A stretch of 64,000 nt of DNA. Source: JBBATK01 sp044228685 (GTDB lineage Bacteria > Bacteroidota > Ignavibacteria > Kapaibacteriales > NICIL-2). This document shows positions 26,080-34,430 of this stretch, piece after piece. Each line of letters starts with the position of its first letter. The stretch's first letter is position 1. The notes beneath the pieces were generated by a model that had not been told where the DNA came from, searched no databases, and saw only the letters and a list, made by a program, of their open reading frames with translations. A program made the position numbers and the translations under genes. The stretch lies in NCBI GenBank assembly GCA_044228685.1, contig JBGAUL010000004.1, forward strand, positions 1-64,000. The letters are read 5' to 3'.

Positions 26080-27036
26080 GTGGCATACACACTCGAATTT
26101 GAAAAGCCCATCATAGAGCTCGAAAAAAAGGTTGCAGAAATGCGTTCTTTAGCCGGCTCTCTTGACATTGCCAATGAAATTGAAGACCTCGAAAGTCGTG
26201 TAGAGGAATTGCGTGCAGAGGTGTACGGAAATCTCACGCGTTGGCAACGAGTTCAGATTGCACGTCATCCCGAGAGACCATACTCACTGGACTATTTCCA
26301 AAACGTGTTTGATGAGTTCATTGAATTGCATGGTGATAGAAACTATCGTGATGATCCGGCAATGGTTGTTGGATTAGCACGATTGAATGAAGTGCCTGTC
26401 GTGGTTGTTGGAAATCAAAAAGGACGCGACACAAAGTCGAATGTCTATCGCAACTTTGGGATGTCCAATCCTGAAGGCTACCGCAAAGCCAAGCGCATGT
26501 TTGAGCTGGCAGAAAAATTCAACAAACCTGTGGTTTGTTTTGTTGACACACCGGGCGCGTACCCTGGCATGGAAGCAGAAGAGCGTGGTCAAGCCGAAGC
26601 AATTGCTCGCAACCTCTTTGTGATGTCCAAGCTCAAGGTTCCCATCATCGTCGTCATCATCGGTGAAGGCGCAAGCGGTGGAGCTCTTGGTATTGGTGTT
26701 GGCGATCGCATCCTCATGCTTGAGAACTCATGGTACTCAGTCATTGCACCTGAATCATGCTCTTCAATTCTTTGGAGAAGTTGGGATTTCAAAGAACAAG
26801 CTGCAGAAGCACTGCAGCTCACGGCTGAAGATCTGAAGCATCATGGCATCATCGACGTCATTTTGCCTGAACCAATCGGTGGCGCGCATCGCAAACCGGC
26901 TGAGATGTTTGCAACTGTTCGCCAGGTATTGATCAAAGAAATTGAAACTTTACGTGCAAGCGACGCGACGGAACTTGTGCGCAATCGTCGTAACAAGTTC
27001 GACCGCATGGGAGTGTGGTCGGAAGTGAATGAGTAA
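26080..27036 (+). CDS. accA: Acetyl-CoA carboxylase carboxyltransferase subunit alpha
   Basis: Part of the AccAD carboxyltransferase that makes malonyl-CoA for fatty-acid synthesis. Length 318. The N-terminal LEFEKPIIELEKKVAEMR helix, HPERPYSLDYFQ, FIELHGDRNYRDDPAMVVGLA, VVVGNQKGRDTKSNVYRNFGM, FVDTPGAYPG and GEGASGGALGIGVGDRILMLENSWYSV-type regions are family hallmarks. The start is GTG, nine bases after the GT2 fusion, and the end overlaps the GT4 gene by eight bases. It is therefore embedded in the polysaccharide operon, away from accD. Confidence 0.96.
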   Translation: MAYTLEFEKPIIELEKKVAEMRSLAGSLDIANEIEDLESRVEELRAEVYGNLTRWQRVQIARHPERPYSLDYFQNVFDEFIELHGDRNYRDDPAMVVGLARLNEVPVVVVGNQKGRDTKSNVYRNFGMSNPEGYRKAKRMFELAEKFNKPVVCFVDTPGAYPGMEAEERGQAEAIARNLFVMSKLKVPIIVVIIGEGASGGALGIGVGDRILMLENSWYSVIAPESCSSILWRSWDFKEQAAEALQLTAEDLKHHGIIDVILPEPIGGAHRKPAEMFATVRQVLIKEIETLRASDATELVRNRRNKFDRMGVWSEVNE

Positions 27037-28192
27037 TAACACGCGACGTGTACTCTACGTCTATCAAGGAACCTATCCTTGGGAAGTACGCGTTAAGAAA
27101 TTTTGTGAAGCCTTAGAATCTCAAGGTTACGAGGTCACTGTTTTATCGCGCTGGGCACCGGGCCTTGCTGAATTCGAACGATACGGTCGCACTGCGATCG
27201 TTCGCGTTGGTGCCAACCAAGCAGCTTGGAAATCACTCCCCTTCTCGTTTAATCCACTTTGGCGCAACGCAATTCGCAAGCAAGTGCAGGCTCTGTCACC
27301 GCAACTTGTTATTGCTCGTGAAATGCTCATTGCAGAAGCATGTGCTGATGCAGCGCGCGGACAGTGTCCGGTGATAATGGATATGGCCGAGCACTATCCA
27401 GCGGCAATGCGATCCTGGAAAAAGTATCGGGACAGTCCCATAGGCCGCGTACTTGTGCATTGGCTCAATACACCTGAGCTCGTTGAATCGCGAGCTGTGC
27501 GAAGTATGGATGCGGTCATCACTGTATGCGAGGAAAATGAGGAGAGAATCAAACGACTTTTCTCGTTGAAAGATCAACATCTCTGTATCGTTAGAAACAC
27601 TCCTCCACTACACGCCTTTGATCATGTGCGCCGCGGAGCATCGCAACCAGCGCGAGTGTTTTCATATCAAGGGTATATCACTCGTGAGCGCGGCGTTGTG
27701 CGTTTGGTCCAAGCATTTGATGCATTGGGTGATTCAGATACGGAGCTGCTCATAGCAGGTGATGGAGAGAGTTTTGACGATGTAAAACGCGAGTGTACAG
27801 GACGCAGGTCGGAATCACGAATCAAACTCCTCGGCGCTTTCAGTCACGACCAGCTGGACGATATCCTATCTCGCACGGATGTTGGAGTTATAGCCTTTGA
27901 TGAAGACGAGTTTCGTCAGCACACCATCCCAAACAAACTCTTCGACTATTTACTCTGCGCAAAACCCGTCATAGTCTCGAATTGCGCCCCAATGGCCCGA
28001 ATCGTAAACCAAAACGGCTGCGGAATCGTCATAAACAACGACACTCCGGATCAGCTTCGCGAGGCAATGAAGGCAATGCGGGAAAAGGACCTCACGGACA
28101 TGTCACTCCGAGGCTTGGAAGCCGCCAGAGCACACTACCACTGGGAACTGGATTCAGAACGCTTAGTCAGTTTTTTAAGCACTCTGCTGTGA
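27029..28192 (+). CDS. Glycosyltransferase family 4 protein
   Basis: A 387-residue GT-B enzyme. The acceptor domain begins RRVLYVYQGTYPWEVRVKKF; the donor domain begins near 210 (RVFSYQGYITRERGVVRLVQAF) and has LLIAGDGE and the EX7E-like region DEDEFRQHTIPNKLFDYLLCAKPVIVSN. It is cytoplasmic and probably adds one sugar to the lipid-linked repeat unit. It overlaps accA by eight bases. The sugar specificity is unknown. Confidence 0.88.
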   Translation: MSNNTRRVLYVYQGTYPWEVRVKKFCEALESQGYEVTVLSRWAPGLAEFERYGRTAIVRVGANQAAWKSLPFSFNPLWRNAIRKQVQALSPQLVIAREMLIAEACADAARGQCPVIMDMAEHYPAAMRSWKKYRDSPIGRVLVHWLNTPELVESRAVRSMDAVITVCEENEERIKRLFSLKDQHLCIVRNTPPLHAFDHVRRGASQPARVFSYQGYITRERGVVRLVQAFDALGDSDTELLIAGDGESFDDVKRECTGRRSESRIKLLGAFSHDQLDDILSRTDVGVIAFDEDEFRQHTIPNKLFDYLLCAKPVIVSNCAPMARIVNQNGCGIVINNDTPDQLREAMKAMREKDLTDMSLRGLEAARAHYHWELDSERLVSFLSTLL

Positions 28193-28274
28193 CAACGTTT
28201 ATTTCCTTATTTTGACGCTGATACTTGGGGATCCGCCACCACTTTATCATAGATTTCTTCTTTAGGGAGGGGAA

Positions 28275-29837
28275 ATGAGTACCGATTTTGAGGATTCTGC
28301 ACGTCGGAGGAGACTGCCCACTCCGCCCGATCCGGATCCGGAACCTGACGCATCCGAGCACGAAGAACGTCAACCACTTTCATCTGAGCGTCCGCGAACA
28401 CAAGAAGGACCAGACCGTGGTCCGCGAAACAGTGAATTTCCCGCTGAACGCCGTCGCGACCCTAATAGTGCAACACGTCCATCCGGTTATTCAGATCAAC
28501 GTACGTCGTTTCGTCGCTACGATGGTCCAGGACGCAATGATGCCCCACGAGATAGAAACTATGCGCCGCGACAACGATATGATGATCGCGGTGAAGGACC
28601 TGCACGTCGTGAAGGACCTCCGGGACGAGGCAATTATGATCGTCCACGCTACAACGATAGACAACCACGGTATAATGATCGTCCGCCTCGTTTCGACGAC
28701 CGTGCACCACGTCACGACTCAAGGCCGCCTCGCTACGACGATCGTCCACCGCGTTATGATGATCGTCCGCCCCGTTATGATGATCGCGCACCACGTTACG
28801 ATGATCGTCCACCGCGTTACGATGATCGTCCACCGCGTTACAATGATCGTCCACGCTACGATGATCGTCCGCCGCGCTACAACGATCGACCGCGTTACAA
28901 TGATCGTCCTCAAGACTCCTACGCGCCTAATCGCTTTCGTTCGCGCGAACGTGACGATAGTTCGATGGGCCGTCAGCCGGGTCGCACAGAAGGACGAGAG
29001 CGTCGTCGTATTCCTCAACAACGTCCAACGAACATTACCAAAGCACTTGTTCGCTTACTCTATGCATCCAGAGGATTCGCATTGGAGGCATTACAGCAGG
29101 GCCGTGTTACGTTGAACGGAGCACCGGTGCGCAATCCGAATGCTCCGGTACGACTTCTACAAGACGAAGTATGTGTTGATGGAACACTCATGGCGCACAA
29201 CCCACGAAGTGTTTATGTGGTCATGAACAAGCCGAAGAAATTCGCCGGATCGCGCGAGCAGAATTCGCGCAATGTGATGAATCTCATCTCGAAGAAGTTT
29301 GGCTGGTACATCCCTTGCGGTCCGCTGGCGAAGAGCATGAGTGGTATCATCATTCTCACTAACGATCCTGAGCAATCAGACATCGAGAAGAACGTATTCT
29401 CGCTCATGGAGAAAGAGTATTGGTTCAAGATTCACGGCAGTGTGACAAAAAAGGATCTGCAGAAAATCACACCGAAAGTCGAAGCGCTGTCGAGCGAGAA
29501 TGAAGGAAAGACGACAATTGCTATTGCTCAAAAGAACTCACGTGATACGTGGATCAGTGTTGTCTTGCAACGCGCTCGCGTTCATGATATCACAAAGATT
29601 TTGGCAGAAGCTGGCATGAACATTCTAGCGCTCGAGCGACGTCGCATTGGTTCCATCTCTGTTGAAGCCTTGCCGGCCGGTTCGTGGCGCCGTCTCAGTG
29701 AAGTCGAAATGCAGTCAATTATTTCGAGTTCTGTCAGCGTCGAGCAAATGAACGAGAAGGTAGAATCTCAAGCCACTGTAGACGAGCAAGCAAGTGTATG
29801 GCAGAAGTTGTATCAACGGTGGTTCAAGTCCACATAG
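28275..29837 (+). CDS. RsuA/RluB-family pseudouridine synthase homologue, catalytic Asp lost, with RYDDRPP repeat extension
   Basis: Residues 1-250 are low complexity and Arg/Asp/Tyr/Pro rich, with tandem PPRYDDR units at about 122-212. An S4 RNA-binding domain follows (TKALVRLLYASRGFALEALQ, about 255-310). The last part has the RsuA/RluB fold: MNKPKKFAG, IIILTNDP, VVLQRARVHDITKIL and RRRIGSISVEALP. The catalytic motif GRLDxxTxG reads GPLAKSMSG at 349-357, with Ala352 in place of the catalytic Asp, so pseudouridine formation is unlikely. It may be an RNA-binding or assembly factor. A strong Shine-Dalgarno (GGGAGGGG) precedes the ATG, unusual here. It overlaps the Nudix gene by 40 bases. Confidence 0.84.
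   Translation: MSTDFEDSARRRRLPTPPDPDPEPDASEHEERQPLSSERPRTQEGPDRGPRNSEFPAERRRDPNSATRPSGYSDQRTSFRRYDGPGRNDAPRDRNYAPRQRYDDRGEGPARREGPPGRGNYDRPRYNDRQPRYNDRPPRFDDRAPRHDSRPPRYDDRPPRYDDRPPRYDDRAPRYDDRPPRYDDRPPRYNDRPRYDDRPPRYNDRPRYNDRPQDSYAPNRFRSRERDDSSMGRQPGRTEGRERRRIPQQRPTNITKALVRLLYASRGFALEALQQGRVTLNGAPVRNPNAPVRLLQDEVCVDGTLMAHNPRSVYVVMNKPKKFAGSREQNSRNVMNLISKKFGWYIPCGPLAKSMSGIIILTNDPEQSDIEKNVFSLMEKEYWFKIHGSVTKKDLQKITPKVEALSSENEGKTTIAIAQKNSRDTWISVVLQRARVHDITKILAEAGMNILALERRRIGSISVEALPAGSWRRLSEVEMQSIISSSVSVEQMNEKVESQATVDEQASVWQKLYQRWFKST
28638..28910 (+). repeat. In-frame tandem repeat array encoding PPRYDDR units
   Basis: About thirteen imperfect 18- or 21-base units such as CCACCGCGTTACGATGATCG follow one another in the N-terminal part of the RsuA-like gene. 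Most encode P-P-R-Y-D/N-D-R and some lack one Pro. Third-position differences between units show that the array is not freshly amplified, while neighbouring units are nearly identical. The antisense and shifted frames stay open here only because of the repeat. Confidence 0.93.
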
Positions 29838-30274
29838 CACGTCCCAAGGGAGAAGCTTGGCAACACTTGGTCCTCAAGCGAGCTGCAAGTCAACGACTGT
29901 TTCCTAGCATGTGGCAGTGCGTCACCGGTCGCTCAAACATCGGTGAAACAGCAGTGCAAGCCGCAGTGCGTGAAGCGCAGGAAGAAAGTGGTTTAGAGGC
30001 TCAGCGTCTCTTTGTACTTCCCTATGTCTCACACTTCTATTCTGAACGACGTGACGCCGTTGTTGCTGTTCCTGTCTTTGGAATAATCGCAGAAGAAAAT
30101 GCACAAGCACAGCTCTCGCACGAGCACGAAGAATTCGACTGGCTTGATGTTGCCACTGCCGTTCAGCGATGTGTGATTCCGGCTCAACGTGATGCAATTC
30201 ATCTCTTCGATCAAATCTTGAAAAACTCACTTGGCGACAGTGATTTCCTGCGAGTTTATGAGTTGAACATGTAG
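29798..30274 (+). CDS. Nudix hydrolase
   Basis: A 158-residue protein with a perfect Nudix box, G-x5-E-x7-REAQEESGL (about residues 44-66), so it hydrolyses a nucleoside diphosphate linked to another moiety. The overall size and the N-terminal VVQVHIARPKGEAWQHLVLKRA resemble NudB-type dihydroneopterin triphosphate pyrophosphatases, but the substrate is not established. The start at 29798 overlaps the end of the RsuA-like gene by 40 bases; the GTG codons just downstream are also possible. Confidence 0.85.
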   Translation: MAEVVSTVVQVHIARPKGEAWQHLVLKRAASQRLFPSMWQCVTGRSNIGETAVQAAVREAQEESGLEAQRLFVLPYVSHFYSERRDAVVAVPVFGIIAEENAQAQLSHEHEEFDWLDVATAVQRCVIPAQRDAIHLFDQILKNSLGDSDFLRVYELNM

Positions 30275-30549
30275 TCGGCGGACCCTTAGTCCCCTCAATC
30301 GTCGATCACTTCATCCTGTACTCCCCTCGGCCTCGTCGAGGATGCTGCGTACAAACACGCAAATTTTCACAGACACTGCGCTTTTAGCGTTTTTTCGAGC
30401 GTTTTATCATTTGCACAATCAGCAAAAACCCCGTCCTTCTATTTAGCAACCGCTCGCTATATTCGTAGTCCCAGCAGTTCCCGCTACTCAGGGCCCGGAA
30501 CTCAACGTTAATCGATACCTTTTATTCACTGTTTTTGGAGACTCTCTCT

Positions 30550-32121
30550 ATGAACGAGCGCGATTTCTTTTACTCTGAGGCTGACGCCGCTAGCGGTGCC
30601 AACCCTTCAGAGCCGGTCAACAAGACCGAAGAAAGTTCAGTGCCCGTTGCGGATGCGATGGCGACAACAACCGACCACTCAAACGATGCAGCGGCCGCTG
30701 ACACTCAGCACACACAAGCACCTACCCAAACACCGGTAGCAGAATCGACCGAATCAACACAAGCGCAAGCTTCAACTTCGGCGACTGAAAGTGCAGCCCC
30801 ATCACCCGTGGTTTCGGACGCTACTGCTTCCGGCAGCGAGACGAGTGCTCCGGCACCTGCAGCTGAAGAATCATCTAAACCGGCACCGGTTGTGATCACG
30901 GATGAAATTCTTGCACGCCTGCAGCATGCAAAAGACAACAGTGAGATCATCAACGTCCATGTTTCAGAACGTGTTCGTGGTGGTTTGCGCGTATTGTTTG
31001 AAAACATCAAGCTCTTCTTGCCTGCTTCGCAGTTTTATATCAAGAAGACGCCAACAGATGATGAACTGCAATCAGTGGTTGGAACAGATATCCCGGTTCA
31101 GGTTTTTGAAATTCAAAAAGACGACACCGGCAAGATCTCCATCATTGCTTCACGCAAGAATATTCTGAAGGCAGAATTCCTCAAGAACATCAAGGTCGGT
31201 GACACAGTTGAAGGTGTTGTTTCGACAATCATGCCATTCGGTGTGTTCGTAGACATCGGTGGTTTTGATGGATTGATTCACATCTCCCGTATTTCACATC
31301 AGCGCGTTGAGAACCCACACAATGTGTTCAAGCGTGGTGATACAGTGAAGGCCAAGATTGTTGAAATTGATACTGAAAAAGACAAGATCGCTTTGAGCAC
31401 CAAGGAGTTCGAAGAGTCACCATGGACAACCGTTGAACAGGACTTTGCAAAGGGTTCACGTCACACCGGTACTGTTCGTCGTATCACTGATTTCGGCGCA
31501 TTCGTTGAGCTGAAAAAAGGTATCGAAGGACTCTTGCGTGTCTCTGAATTGTCATGGACAAAGCGCACCGGTCATCCTTCTGAAGTTGTTAGCGTAGGCC
31601 AAGAACTCGAAGTGATGGTTGTTGATGCTTCAGCTGAGAAGAAGCAAGTTGGTCTCTCTATCAAGCGTTTGTCGGATAGCCCGTGGAAAGGTATCACAGA
31701 CAAGTTCCCTGTCGGAGCTGAAACAACAGGTGTTGTTAAGCAAGTCATGGGTCAAGGTGCTGTGATCACCATCGGCGGAGAATTCGATGGTTTCATGCCT
31801 CGCTCCAAAATGCGCGACGTGATGCGTGGAAAGCGCATTCCGTATAACGCAGGCGACATGGTATCAGTTGTCATTGCAGACATCAACTCCGACGATGAGT
31901 CACTCATTCTCGCCCCAAAAGTTGATCCTAACGAAGCAGTATTTGGATCCAGCCGCGAAGGCGGTCGTGAGGGTGGTCGTGATCGTCGTAACCGTGACGA
32001 TGGTGATCGCGAACCACGCGCTCGCGTGCCACGCGAAGCAGAAGCAAAACCGGATTCAAACTTCTCGTTGGCAGACCTTCTGTCTGACACTGAGAAAACA
32101 AACCTGTTTGGAAAGCAGTAA
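30550..32121 (+). CDS. rpsA: Ribosomal protein S1 homologue with four S1 domains
   Basis: It binds mRNA on the 30S subunit, which matters in genomes with few Shine-Dalgarno sequences. The first 120 residues are Ala/Thr/Ser/Glu-rich and probably disordered. Four S1 repeats follow: VHVSERVRGGLRVLFENI, VEGVVSTIMPFGVFVDIG, HTGTVRRITDFGAFVELK and TTGVVKQVMGQGAVITIG. The C-terminus is an RGG-like tail (REGGREGGRDRRNRD). GGAG nine bases before the ATG at 30550 fixes the start; five extra codons upstream are in frame. Typical S1 has six domains. A terminator follows. Confidence 0.9.
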   Translation: MNERDFFYSEADAASGANPSEPVNKTEESSVPVADAMATTTDHSNDAAAADTQHTQAPTQTPVAESTESTQAQASTSATESAAPSPVVSDATASGSETSAPAPAAEESSKPAPVVITDEILARLQHAKDNSEIINVHVSERVRGGLRVLFENIKLFLPASQFYIKKTPTDDELQSVVGTDIPVQVFEIQKDDTGKISIIASRKNILKAEFLKNIKVGDTVEGVVSTIMPFGVFVDIGGFDGLIHISRISHQRVENPHNVFKRGDTVKAKIVEIDTEKDKIALSTKEFEESPWTTVEQDFAKGSRHTGTVRRITDFGAFVELKKGIEGLLRVSELSWTKRTGHPSEVVSVGQELEVMVVDASAEKKQVGLSIKRLSDSPWKGITDKFPVGAETTGVVKQVMGQGAVITIGGEFDGFMPRSKMRDVMRGKRIPYNAGDMVSVVIADINSDDESLILAPKVDPNEAVFGSSREGGREGGRDRRNRDDGDREPRARVPREAEAKPDSNFSLADLLSDTEKTNLFGKQ

Positions 32122-32153
32122 GCACTCAACATTTGTTGATGTTGTTCGTCATC

Positions 32154-32192
32154 AAACCGGCATTCATCTGAATGCCGGTTTGTCTTTTTTCT
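32154..32192 (+). terminator. Intrinsic terminator after rpsA
   Basis: AAACCGGCATTC-ATCT-GAATGCCGGTTT (12 bp, 32154-32181) is followed by GTCTTTTTTCT. It ends 28 bases before the next co-directional start. Confidence 0.92.
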
Positions 32193-32219
32193 CTTCCGCA
32201 ATTGTTTGGCCGGAGTCAC

Positions 32220-32996
32220 ATGCGCCGTCGTCTTGTACCTCTTTTCCTCTTCGTTCTGAGCTCAATAAGCTCCTTACTGGCGCAGCAACAGCAGATACCG
32301 GACGATACTCCCATTCCTGAGATTCCGAAGAAGCTTCGTCCTGAGGAAGTAATCAAGGCAGACACAATGCCTAAGCCCGTTAACGTACACATAGATTCAC
32401 TTCCGGGTGGTAGTCGAACTGAGTATTACCCCTATTCTCCTTCGCAAGACACAACCTTCTTTCGAGCACTTCGACTAAAGATTAATCCTTCGCTGCGCTT
32501 CTCATTTGATGCCCAACGAGCTCTCTCTAACCTTGAAATTGTGCGTCGCAAGCTACAGGAGTCACCGTGGCAGTTAGCACTACGCAACATGACGGTTCCA
32601 GACGAAGCCTATCGTCCGGATCCACGCGAAAGCGTCAATCGTCAAGTAGCTATTGAAAAGGCTATGGATGGTGGTCTCTATCGACCAAACTCTACCGGTG
32701 GTTTCACAGCAACATTTTCAGAGATCGGATCTGTTCTGGGATTGACAGAAGACACCTCGCCGCGCTTGCGTTACGAGGTTAAAGACGTGTCGCAGGTCGT
32801 CGTGGTCGTCTACTCCACCGCTGCAACCATCGTAGCAACGGTACTGAAGAAAGTTCAGCAGCCAGGTCAGTATTCAGTCAGCTGGAATCTTCGCGACGAC
32901 AAAATGCGTGAAATGCCTGAAGGCGATTACGTCATGGAAGCCCGCGTTGGCGAGGGCTTACTGTTCAGAAAACGTGTGGTCATTGGATCCAAGTAG
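32220..32996 (+). CDS. Secreted protein with C-terminal FlgD/T9SS-like Ig domain, function unknown
   Basis: A 258-residue protein. MRRRLVPLFLFVLSSISSLLAQ is a signal peptide, which decides the start at 32220; the frame opens at 32172 inside the rpsA terminator. No enzyme domain is recognised in the middle. The last 70 residues (RLRYEVKDVSQVVVVVYS, QPGQYSVSWNLRDDKMREMPEGDYVMEARVG) resemble the FlgD Ig-like fold found at the ends of many secreted Bacteroidota/Ignavibacteria proteins. It may be surface or secretion related. Confidence 0.65.
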   Translation: MRRRLVPLFLFVLSSISSLLAQQQQIPDDTPIPEIPKKLRPEEVIKADTMPKPVNVHIDSLPGGSRTEYYPYSPSQDTTFFRALRLKINPSLRFSFDAQRALSNLEIVRRKLQESPWQLALRNMTVPDEAYRPDPRESVNRQVAIEKAMDGGLYRPNSTGGFTATFSEIGSVLGLTEDTSPRLRYEVKDVSQVVVVVYSTAATIVATVLKKVQQPGQYSVSWNLRDDKMREMPEGDYVMEARVGEGLLFRKRVVIGSK

Positions 32997-33060
32997 ATCG
33001 TCCTCAGACCTAGCTCTTAAGCTCATTCCCGGTCAATTCTCAACAGGTTTATTCAAGTTC

Positions 33061-33132
33061 AAACATTGTTAAGCCTCATCTAATGCTGCGCAAACAGAAG
33101 TTTGTCAGCAAAGGGCTGGCCCAGCAATGTTT
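33061..33132. other. Structured convergent intergenic segment
   Basis: AAACATTG (33061-33068) pairs with CAATGTTT (33125-33132). Inside lies GCTG-CG-CAAAC-AGAA-GTTTG-T-CAGC (33085-33109), then GGGCTGGCCC. The segment separates two convergent genes, so it could be a terminator region for both. No T tract follows the outer stem on either strand, so the call stays open. Confidence 0.4.
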
Positions 33133-33198
33133 AACTCGAGGATAGATGCCCCTCTACGCGCTTAGGATGCAGCAAAAGGTCTGGGATGACCAGACACA

Positions 33199-34428
33199 CT
33201 ACTCATAGCGAAGAGCTTCAATAGGGTCTTGCTTAGCGGCTTTCCAAGCCGGATACGCGCCGAAGGCGATACCGATGAGTGTGCAGAAGACGATGCTGAC
33301 GATTACCCAGTCAAGTGGGAAAGAGAATTTGACTTCGCTAAACATGCCGAGTATTCCGACAAGTCCCAAACCACCTGCCAATCCAATCAAGCCACCAAGT
33401 TGACAGAGTGTAACAGCTTCAAGAAGAAACTGTGTGAGGATGGATGAATTCTTTGCGCCAATTGCTTTGCGAATGCCAATTTCTCTTGTTCGCTCTTTGA
33501 CGCTGATGAGCATGATATTCATGATACCAACACCGGCAGCAGCCAAAGCAAAGCTTGCAATGAATGCAGCGAAATATCCGATTGAATTAAAGAAGCTTTC
33601 GAACTGTTCTTTCACGGTTGAATTGTCTTCAATCTCGAAGGAATTCTCTTCCCAGGGCTTGCAACCGCGAACGGCTCTCATGTCACCAATTGATTGATCA
33701 AACACTTCGCGGAAGTGCTCTGCATCTGGCGCTTTGACGGTGATTGTAGCTGAGAAGTGCGAATCATTCGCGAAGCCCTTGATGTAGACTTGCAATGGAA
33801 TGTACGCTTCGTTGTCTTGACTTTGTCCAAGCACTGCACCCTTTGCTTCCAGCACTCCAACGACAATGAAACGATAGTTGTCGATTGTGATTTCACGTCC
33901 GATTGGCGAACCATAGGGAAACAGCTTCACACGAATATCATTGCCAATTACGGCAACCATGCGCGAGCTGTGAAGATCTTCATCCAGAATCGGACGTCCT
34001 TCGGCAATTGTTTTGTTACGCAGTTTGAAATAATTCTCATCTACGCCCCAGACCATCACGTCCGGATCAGTGCTAAGATTGCCGCACTTCAGCGTTTTAC
34101 CCGGATCCTCATCGGCAATTGATACCAGGGCGGTCTCGCCGACTTTTGACTTGTATTCCTGCGCTTGAGCAACTCCAATAATCGGACGCCGTGCATACTT
34201 GCGCCAGTTGTTGCCCATGTTGATGCTTGGCGTACGTTTGATAACAAATGAGTTTCCACCAACTTCATCAATAGTGCCAACAACAGAGTCCTTCAACGTC
34301 GAAGTAGCAACACCAACTGAAATGATAGCAAAGGTTCCTAAAGCAATACTCAACAAGGTCAGAATAGACCGAAGGAGATTCGCTCTGAGAGAAGTAATTG
34401 AGGCAACTATGATTTCGAAGTAGTTCAT
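33199..34428 (-). CDS. MacB-like ABC transporter permease (second copy)
   Basis: A 409-residue FtsX/MacB-type permease: one N-terminal helix (about 20-42), a large periplasmic MacB core domain, then three C-terminal helices starting near 285. The cytoplasmic coupling segment KERTREIGIRKAIGAK and the terminal AYPAWKAAKQDPIEALRYE are diagnostic. The start at 34428 lies two bases after the stop of the preceding permease; the open frame further upstream is not used. These systems act as mechanotransmission pumps or lipoprotein/peptide exporters, not classic channels. It is the last gene of the export operon. Confidence 0.9.
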   Translation of the reverse strand: MNYFEIIVASITSLRANLLRSILTLLSIALGTFAIISVGVATSTLKDSVVGTIDEVGGNSFVIKRTPSINMGNNWRKYARRPIIGVAQAQEYKSKVGETALVSIADEDPGKTLKCGNLSTDPDVMVWGVDENYFKLRNKTIAEGRPILDEDLHSSRMVAVIGNDIRVKLFPYGSPIGREITIDNYRFIVVGVLEAKGAVLGQSQDNEAYIPLQVYIKGFANDSHFSATITVKAPDAEHFREVFDQSIGDMRAVRGCKPWEENSFEIEDNSTVKEQFESFFNSIGYFAAFIASFALAAAGVGIMNIMLISVKERTREIGIRKAIGAKNSSILTQFLLEAVTLCQLGGLIGLAGGLGLVGILGMFSEVKFSFPLDWVIVSIVFCTLIGIAFGAYPAWKAAKQDPIEALRYE

Positions 34429-34430
34429 TC

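Noticed and set aside
28638..28910. Possible CRISPR-like array
   Set aside because: The units are contiguous without unique spacers and encode a regular peptide repeat inside a gene.
28288..29115. 275-codon second frame across the repeat array, and long antisense frames there
   Set aside because: They stay open only because the in-frame 18/21-base repeat lacks stops in several frames; the composition is unnatural for a protein.
30390..30410. CGCT-TTT-AGCG followed by TTTTTT between the Nudix gene and rpsA
   Set aside because: Only four base pairs with a three-base loop; it could be a terminator but support is too thin.
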